From: an uncultured Bulleidia sp.
GTDB lineage: Bacteria; Bacillota_I; Bacilli_A; Erysipelotrichales; Erysipelotrichaceae
Length of the DNA stretch: 10,855 nt
Direction of reading: 5' to 3'
Assembly: GCA_934725105.1 (NCBI GenBank)
Contig: CAKVBD010000049.1
Coordinates: 1-10,855, forward strand
A program made the translations under genes and the position numbers. Position 1 is the stretch's first letter. Every line of letters begins with the position of its first letter. Shown piece after piece: positions 7,124 to 10,855 of the stretch. The notes below the pieces were generated by a model. It saw only the letters and a list, made by a program, of their open reading frames with translations. It ran no database searches and was not told the origin of the DNA.

Positions 7124-7152
7124 ATGAAAAATGATCTGCTTGTTGGTATACT
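7124..7152 (+). promoter_or_regulatory. Extended -10 promoter of the anSME gene, placed for a leaderless transcript
   Basis: TG-G-TATACT (7144-7152) is an extended -10 box. ATGAAA (7124-7129), 17 bases upstream, is a partial -35 match. Only six bases (7153-7158) separate the -10 box from the ATG at 7159, so transcription should begin at or within a base or two of the start codon. No Shine-Dalgarno sequence exists there, which agrees with a leaderless mRNA. Confidence 0.5.
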
Positions 7153-7158
7153 AGAAAT

Positions 7159-8262
7159 ATGTCAATGATATCGTTTTTGATTAAACCAGCATCTTCTTTA
7201 TGTAATTTGAGATGCAAATATTGTTTCTATGCGGATGTGAGCCAGAATAGAGAAATGGCTTCAACAGGAATCATGCAGGAAGAAGTTATGCATGCGCTGA
7301 TTGATAAAGCATTACAGGTACCTGTGGATACTGTACAGTTTAGCTTTCAGGGTGGAGAACCAACATGTGCTGGAATTGCTTTTTTTGAAGCGTTTATTGC
7401 GTATGTGAATGAAAAGAATGTGATGAAAAAGAATATTCAGTATTCGATGCAGACCAATGGAACATTGATAGATGAGAAATGGATTCAGTTATTGAAAGAA
7501 AATGATTTCCTGGTTGGTGTATCTATTGATGGCTTTGTGAAGAATCATGACTGGTTTCGTAAAGATGCGCGGGGAAAAGGTACACATAAAAAGATCTTGT
7601 ATACGTTACGCATGTTGAAAAATGCTGGCATTGCATACAATATTCTGACAGTTTTAACAAAGCAGCTGTCAAAAAAACCAGAAGAATTATATCGATTCTA
7701 TACAGAACTTGGGTATCCTTATGTACAGATTATTCCTTGTTTACCTTCATTGAAGGGAAATGAACCATCGGATGCATTTGCTTTAGAGCCAAAAGATTTT
7801 GTTTCGTTTTATCAGAAATTCTTTGATATGTGGTATGCAGATTTTATGCAAGGAAAATATATGTCTGTCTTGTTGCTTGATAACCTGATGCAGATGTATT
7901 GTGGAAAGCTTCCACAGCAGTGTGGAATGATGGGGAGATGTTCTATGCAGATGATACTGGAAGCAAATGGAGATGTGTATCCTTGTGATTTCTTTGTGCT
8001 GGATGAATATCGTTGTGGAAATATTTGTACAGATGCAATTGAAGATATGATACAAAGTGAAGTGGCAAAGAAGTTTCTGCAGGAAGAAAAGAGAATGTGT
8101 TCTTTATGTAAAACATGCAGGTTTGTGCATATGTGTCATGGAAACTGCAAGAGAATGAATATATGTTATTTTAATGATACGTATTGTGGATACAAGGCAT
8201 TCTTGGAATATATTGAAGAAAGAATGTTTATAATTGCAAAAAGAATCAGAATAAATGGATGA
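7159..8262 (+). CDS. Anaerobic sulfatase-maturating enzyme (radical SAM, SPASM domain)
   Basis: A 367-residue cytoplasmic radical SAM enzyme. By family it oxidises an active-site Cys or Ser of a sulfatase to formylglycine without oxygen. The N-terminus SFLIKPASSLCNLRCKYCFY carries the SAM-cluster motif C-x3-C-x2-C (Cys15, 19, 22). FSFQGGEPT (61-69) is the GGE SAM-binding motif, and QTNGTLID follows near 98. The SPASM region has all eight expected auxiliary-cluster cysteines, at 255, 261, 276, 317, 320, 326, 330 and 343. YPCDFFVLD supplies the Asp (277) matching the proposed catalytic base of the Clostridium perfringens enzyme, whose length is almost the same. No sulfatase gene lies in the window, so the target is elsewhere, or this is a paralogue with another substrate. 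The start has no Shine-Dalgarno site and abuts its promoter. The 3' end overlaps the convergent LysR gene by 17 bases. Confidence 0.92.
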   Translation: MSMISFLIKPASSLCNLRCKYCFYADVSQNREMASTGIMQEEVMHALIDKALQVPVDTVQFSFQGGEPTCAGIAFFEAFIAYVNEKNVMKKNIQYSMQTNGTLIDEKWIQLLKENDFLVGVSIDGFVKNHDWFRKDARGKGTHKKILYTLRMLKNAGIAYNILTVLTKQLSKKPEELYRFYTELGYPYVQIIPCLPSLKGNEPSDAFALEPKDFVSFYQKFFDMWYADFMQGKYMSVLLLDNLMQMYCGKLPQQCGMMGRCSMQMILEANGDVYPCDFFVLDEYRCGNICTDAIEDMIQSEVAKKFLQEEKRMCSLCKTCRFVHMCHGNCKRMNICYFNDTYCGYKAFLEYIEERMFIIAKRIRING

Positions 8263-9106
8263 AGTTGACTAGGTTGTCTGTCAGCTTCTTTTCTTTTGGA
8301 TAGGCAAGATAGTATGGACGAATGAGTTTATGAGAAGCAATGTTGACTTGTGTGATTGTGTGGTCTTTGATTTCTTTTTCACACATGTTTTTAGGAAGAA
8401 TCGTAATGCCAAAGCCACTTTGTACGGCGTGAATGAGGGCAAGTGTACTTCTGCTTTGCCATAGTGTATCTACATGAATATGATTCTTTTCAAAGAAAGC
8501 ATCTAGGTATTGTCTGAGTGCAGAGCCTTGTTCACGATGCAGAAACGGCATGCCATTGAGTGAAGATAATGGAACCTCTTTTTGAGATGCAAATGGGTGA
8601 TCATTTGCAACAAGCAGGACAAGTTCATCCTGATAGAAAGGAATGGCTACAACTTCATCGGAAGAAATTGTGTTTTCAATAAAAGCGATATCAATTGCAT
8701 TGTGCAATAGATCTTGATAAATGCTTTCCCCATTGCTGACGATGACTTCAATACGAATGGATGGATATTGCTTAGAGTATTTCTGGATGTACTTTGGAAG
8801 CAGCGTGTTTGAGATTGTAACGGTAGAACCAATACGTATCTTTTCATTATGTGTAAGCATTGCCTGTTGCAGACTGCTGTAGCTGTTGATAACTCTTAAT
8901 GCATATGTGTATAGAATGTCTGCAGATGGTGTTGGCAGTAGTTTGTGATGATATCTTTCAAATAAAGTGATGTGATATTCTTCTTCTAGATCTTTGATGC
9001 ATCGAGAGACAGATGGTTGAGAACAGTAGTATTGTTTTGCGGTTTCTGTGATGTTTCTTGTGGTATAGACAGAAATGAATAGTTCTAGTGCGTGAATGGT
9101 TGCCAT
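8246..9106 (-). CDS. LysR-family transcriptional regulator
   Basis: A 286-residue protein. The ATG at 9106 is chosen because GGAGG lies just upstream and the sequence then starts in the usual LysR way (MATIHALELFISVYTT). Residues 1-60 form the winged helix-turn-helix, with NITETAKQYYCSQPSVSRCIKDLE (about 18-41) as turn and recognition helix and ITLFERYHHKLLPTPSA as the wing and linker. Residues about 90-286 are the periplasmic-binding-protein-like effector domain, beginning KIRIGSTVTISNTLLP, with the typical FVLLVANDHPF-like strand (DELVLLVANDHPF) and a late GFGITILP. It is divergent from the two CHR transporter genes, so it most likely controls them and itself. The effector is unknown; an oxyanion is a reasonable guess from the neighbours. 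Confidence 0.93.
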   Translation of the reverse strand: MATIHALELFISVYTTRNITETAKQYYCSQPSVSRCIKDLEEEYHITLFERYHHKLLPTPSADILYTYALRVINSYSSLQQAMLTHNEKIRIGSTVTISNTLLPKYIQKYSKQYPSIRIEVIVSNGESIYQDLLHNAIDIAFIENTISSDEVVAIPFYQDELVLLVANDHPFASQKEVPLSSLNGMPFLHREQGSALRQYLDAFFEKNHIHVDTLWQSRSTLALIHAVQSGFGITILPKNMCEKEIKDHTITQVNIASHKLIRPYYLAYPKEKKLTDNLVNFIHLF

Positions 9107-9114
9107 ATATCCTC

Positions 9115-9163
9115 CATAAATAAAATGATATGAAATCATAAATATAATAGCATTTTATTTATG
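9115..9163. promoter_or_regulatory. LysR/CHR divergent control region: perfect 13-bp inverted repeat with an internal LysR box
   Basis: CATAAATAAAATG (9115-9127) recurs as its exact reverse complement at 9151-9163, separated by 23 bases. Between and overlapping them, TGAT-N5-ATCA (9126-9138) fits the T-N11-A pattern of LysR-family binding sites. TATAAT on the plus strand (9143-9148) lies in the same interval. The arrangement fits a tetrameric LysR protein bound to two sites between its own gene and its target operon. Confidence 0.5.
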
Positions 9164-9168
9164 CTGTT

Positions 9169-9185
9169 GTTAGGTATATACTAAC
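9169..9185 (+). promoter_or_regulatory. Probable -10 box of the CHR operon inside a second inverted repeat
   Basis: TATACT (9177-9182) lies 26 bases before the ATG at 9209 and would give a leader of about 20 nt containing AGGAGGGG. It sits inside GTTAG-N7-CTAAC (9169-9185). An inverted repeat over the -10 box is a plausible activation or repression site for the divergent LysR protein. No good -35 box is seen, as expected for an activator-dependent promoter. Confidence 0.4.
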
Positions 9186-9208
9186 GTCGCTTGTATAGGA
9201 GGGGAAAG

Positions 9209-9772
9209 ATGGAAAAGAAAATTTCTTATGGAAAATTGTTTATAGAAATGTTAAAGATATCCACATTCACATTTGGCGGTGGATTTGTCATTATTGGTAT
9301 GATGCAGAAGAAATTCTGTGATGAATTGCATTGGGTTTCAGATGAAGAAGTATTGGATATGACGGCAATTGCGCAATCTGCGCCAGGTGCATTGGCAGTC
9401 AACAGTGCCATTATATTTGGCTATCGTATGGGTGGGATCAAAGGCGTGCTTGTTTCTACACTTGCGACGATATTGCCTCCAATTGTGATTATTTCTGTTA
9501 TTTGTAATATTTATGATGCATTTTCAACAAATAAGATCATTCAGATTGCTTTACAGGTAATGAGAGCTGGTGTTGCGGCAGTTATCATGGATGCTGTGCT
9601 TGGACTGGGTGAAAAAGTATTTGAAACAAAAGACTGGATCAATGTTTGTTTGATGATTGCGGCATTTGTTGCTTCCTGGATTTTTAAAGTGAGTTCAATT
9701 ACATTGATTCTATTATTCTTGTGCTTAGGTGTTGCGAGATACTTTATTGATAGAAAGAAGGTGCAGGCATGA
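9209..9772 (+). CDS. CHR-family (chromate ion transporter) short-chain subunit, first of a pair
   Basis: A 187-residue membrane protein. The ATG at 9209 follows a strong AGGAGGGG; the in-frame TTG at 9191 would lie upstream of that site. It carries the two CHR-domain hallmarks: FGGGFVIIG (22-30) after the first amphipathic helix, and AIAQSAPGALAVN (53-65), a variant of the PGP..N motif in which the second Pro is Ala. Hydrophobic segments follow at about 78-103, 112-134, 146-159 and 162-180. Short CHR proteins have one domain and act as pairs, as shown for the Bacillus subtilis pair; long ones have two fused domains. They export chromate or move related oxyanions. The second subunit overlaps by 4 bases (ATGA). 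The true substrate in a gut anaerobe may be another anion such as sulfate. Confidence 0.9.
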   Translation: MEKKISYGKLFIEMLKISTFTFGGGFVIIGMMQKKFCDELHWVSDEEVLDMTAIAQSAPGALAVNSAIIFGYRMGGIKGVLVSTLATILPPIVIISVICNIYDAFSTNKIIQIALQVMRAGVAAVIMDAVLGLGEKVFETKDWINVCLMIAAFVASWIFKVSSITLILLFLCLGVARYFIDRKKVQA

Positions 9773-10335
9773 TTTATATACAGTTGTTTTTGGTGTATCT
9801 TCAGATTGGTGCATTTGCGTTTGGTGGCGGATATGCGGCAATGCCTTTGATTCAATCTTTGGTTGTAGAAGGAAAAGGATGGCTGACAATGGCTGAATTT
9901 GCGGATCTGACAACGATTGCGGAAATGACACCAGGACCAATTGCGGTCAACTCTGCAACGTTCGTAGGACAGAAGATGGCAGGCTTGCCAGGGGCAGTTA
10001 TTTGTACACTTGGCTGTATTTTGCCATCATTGATCATTGTTTTGATTCTTGCGTATTTATATACAAAGTTTTCGAATTTAGATATTGTGAAGAAAGTATT
10101 GGGACAGATGCGACCTGCAGTCGTGGCAATGATTGCTTCTGCTGGTATGGGAATTCTGCTGATGGGATTGTTTGGAACATCAGCGTTTGCTGAAATTCAA
10201 TTTTCTTCTTTGCACTTGATTGAACTTTGTGTGTTTATTGCGTGCTTTGCTTTACTGCGTATGAAAAAAGCTGGTCCAATTCAGATTATTTTCTTGAGTG
10301 CGGTTGTTGGTACAGTTTTATATTGTGTAATATAA
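9769..10335 (+). CDS. CHR-family (chromate ion transporter) short-chain subunit, second of a pair
   Basis: A 188-residue membrane protein whose ATG overlaps the previous stop codon (ATGA), with AAGGTG as ribosome-binding site inside the upstream gene. This indicates coupled translation and equal amounts of both subunits. CHR hallmarks are FGGGYAAMP (18-26) and AEMTPGPIAVNSAT (51-64), here with the full PGP. Hydrophobic segments lie near 72-100, 116-136, 150-164 and 170-188. In paired systems the two half-proteins are homologous and thought to insert with opposite orientation to make one transporter. Regulation by the divergent LysR gene is likely. A strong terminator begins two bases after the stop. 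Confidence 0.92.
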   Translation: MIYIQLFLVYLQIGAFAFGGGYAAMPLIQSLVVEGKGWLTMAEFADLTTIAEMTPGPIAVNSATFVGQKMAGLPGAVICTLGCILPSLIIVLILAYLYTKFSNLDIVKKVLGQMRPAVVAMIASAGMGILLMGLFGTSAFAEIQFSSLHLIELCVFIACFALLRMKKAGPIQIIFLSAVVGTVLYCVI

Positions 10336-10336
10336 G

Positions 10337-10362
10337 AAAATCACCTTTATGGTGATTTTTTT
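10337..10362 (+). terminator. Intrinsic terminator of the CHR operon
   Basis: AAAATCACC (10337-10345), loop TTTAT, GGTGATTTT (10351-10359) and a continuing T run to 10362. This 9-bp stem with a T-tract directly follows the second CHR gene. The same A-rich/T-rich symmetry could also stop transcription arriving from the right. Confidence 0.88.
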
Positions 10363-10369
10363 CTGTTAT

Positions 10370-10463
10370 TGAATATTCCGGAGTGGCGGAGCCAGGCATT
10401 CCGCCCAACAGAGCCACACTGATTCCGGTGGCGAAAGCCAGGGTTTCCACAACTGAGAGCCAC
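10370..10463 (-). repeat. Left end repeats L1-L4 of the element
   Basis: Units starting with ATTCCG (or GTTTCC) at 10375, 10398, 10422 and 10443 each end in a GCC box (GAGCC, GAGCCAC, AAGCCA, GAGCCAC). The spacing is 23, 24 and 21 bases, about two helical turns. On the minus strand they read GTGGCTCT...CGGAAT, the same unit as at the right end. Confidence 0.65.
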
Positions 10464-10552
10464 ATGAAAAGAGGAAACTTCGAACATATGTGTGGGTAAT
10501 AATAGGAAAGTCATATGAGTATATGCCGCGAAAGCTACTTTATAAATGGGAT

Positions 10553-10635
10553 ATCTCCCTGCTACACTAGCACGCCCTTGTGTTGCCAAAAGGCTTTATT
10601 TTTACCAAGGGCAGATTTAGAGGGTGCAGGGAGAT
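10553..10635 (+). ncRNA. Candidate structured RNA: nested three-helix hairpin in the element's core
   Basis: A perfect 10-bp outer helix (ATCTCCCTGC at 10553-10562 with GCAGGGAGAT at 10626-10635) encloses a perfect 7-bp helix (GCCCTTG at 10574-10580 with CAAGGGC at 10606-10612). That encloses a short GCC-AAAA-GGC hairpin (10585-10594). Nesting of three helices in 83 bases is unlikely by chance, but no known RNA family is recognised and the DNA could be folding during transposition instead. The strand is not certain. A weak 50-codon frame crosses the same region. Confidence 0.35.
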
Positions 10636-10707
10636 GGGCCCCGTTTGTCAAGCAGACCGTGGAATAACGAATATGACGGTTTTGCAAAATCATTTTTTGC
10701 AAAAAAA

Positions 10708-10747
10708 GAGCGATTTCAGCTACTCATAAGAGTTTTCGACATCGCTC
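10708..10747 (+). repeat. Hairpin next to the right end repeats
   Basis: GAGCGAT (10708-10714) pairs perfectly with ATCGCTC (10741-10747). Inside, ACTC (10722-10725) pairs with GAGT (10730-10733) around ATAA. It is preceded by an A run and by two copies of TTTTGCAAAA-like sequence (10680-10705). It may end an RNA read leftward, where the A run becomes a T-tract, or form the boundary of the structured core. Confidence 0.35.
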
Positions 10748-10760
10748 CTTACAATATGGA

Positions 10761-10855
10761 GGGGGCTCTATTACCGGAATATGAAAGTGGCTCTCTGTAC
10801 GGAATGGGCGGCTCTCAATTCCGGACAAAGTGGCTCTCTGCGAACGGAATACTCA
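10761..10855 (+). repeat. Right end repeats R4-R1 of the element
   Basis: GGCTCT boxes lie at 10764, 10789, 10810 and 10832 (spacing 25, 21 and 22 bases). Each is followed by a CGGAAT-like box at 10775, 10800, 10821 (CCGGAC variant) and 10845. The unit is in the opposite orientation to the left cluster. The last box is followed by ACTCA at the window edge. Confidence 0.65.

Larger units (their letters stand above)
10370..10855. mobile_element. Gene-free element with inverted multi-repeat ends, IS21-like, possibly non-autonomous
   Basis: The left tip is TGAATATTCCGG (10370-10381). The right tip at the window edge is ACGGAATACTCA, the reverse complement in 10 of 12 positions, giving TG...CA ends. 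Inside each tip are four copies of a roughly 20-bp unit (consensus GTGGCTCTC-N4-CCGGAAT), inverted between the ends. Several repeated end boxes, inverted at the two termini and starting with TG, are characteristic of IS21-family transposons. No istA or istB coding sequence fits in 486 bases, so this would be a miniature derivative mobilised in trans, or two element ends lying close together. The interior can form several helices. GC content is higher than in the flanking genes. The target duplication cannot be checked because the right flank is missing. Confidence 0.5.

Noticed and set aside
10347..10589. An 80-codon minus-strand frame across the left end repeats.
   Set aside because: It translates the repeat units and the CHR terminator, has no ribosome-binding site, and resembles no protein.
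10515..10667. A 50-codon frame (starts MSICRESYF, ends FVKQTVE) in the core of the right-hand element, with AGGA 7 bases upstream.
   Set aside because: It is short, Cys- and Pro-rich without a recognisable fold, and it overlaps perfectly nested inverted repeats that better explain the sequence. It is kept as the alternative to the structured-RNA reading.
10464..10760. RNase P RNA, tmRNA or a group II intron domain, because of a GAGGAAA-like stretch and hairpins.
   Set aside because: None of the other conserved blocks of those RNAs, such as the tmRNA 3' end or intron domain V, could be found.
10370..10855. A CRISPR array, suggested by regularly spaced repeats.
   Set aside because: The repeat-unit spacing is only 21-25 bases, leaving no spacers. 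The units are inverted between two clusters, and no cas genes are present.

Overview
The window looks like a piece of chromosome from a low-GC Firmicute, most likely an anaerobic gut bacterium of the Erysipelotrichaceae or a related clostridial group. The base composition is AT-rich, Shine-Dalgarno sites are purine-rich (AAAGGAG, AGGAGG), and an oxygen-sensitive radical SAM maturase is present. No taxonomic marker gene is present, so this placement is an inference.

Layout. (1) Bases 1-1286, minus strand: the first 428 codons of a TnpB-type RuvC nuclease of an IS605/IS1341-like element, cut by the window edge and visibly more GC-rich than its neighbours. (2) 1347-5608: a small accessory module. 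A helix-turn-helix regulator on the minus strand, probably clipped at its C-terminus by the IS, faces away from two overlapping plus-strand genes for a heterodimeric ABC exporter. A promoter with a perfect 12-bp palindrome lies between them, and a bidirectional terminator closes the module. (3) 5622-7095, minus strand: a DUF5131 (Gp37/Gp68-like) three-cysteine protein followed by a nitroreductase. (4) 7159-8262, plus strand: an anaerobic sulfatase-maturating enzyme (anSME) with all expected iron-sulfur ligands. Its start codon sits directly behind an extended -10 box. (5) 8246-9106, minus strand: a LysR regulator, divergent from two overlapping short-chain chromate-ion-transporter (CHR) family genes (9209-10335). 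Their intergenic region is full of inverted repeats. (6) 10370-10855: a stretch with no convincing gene, bounded by four plus four inverted copies of a roughly 20-bp repeat that resembles the multi-repeat ends of IS21-family elements. Its interior can fold into nested helices.

How the genes work together. The regulator and ABC pair look like a self-contained export or self-protection unit, but no substrate peptide or modification enzyme is visible. The LysR/CHR trio is a standard regulator plus two-subunit anion transporter. The anSME and the DUF5131 protein are divergent and lie back to back. Both carry cysteine clusters typical of iron-sulfur chemistry and neither has a Shine-Dalgarno site. 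No sulfatase is present, so the maturase must act on a protein encoded elsewhere.

The most unusual object is the element at the right edge: inverted multi-repeat ends around a structured, apparently non-coding core. Both window edges fall in mobile-element sequence, which is also where draft contigs commonly break.
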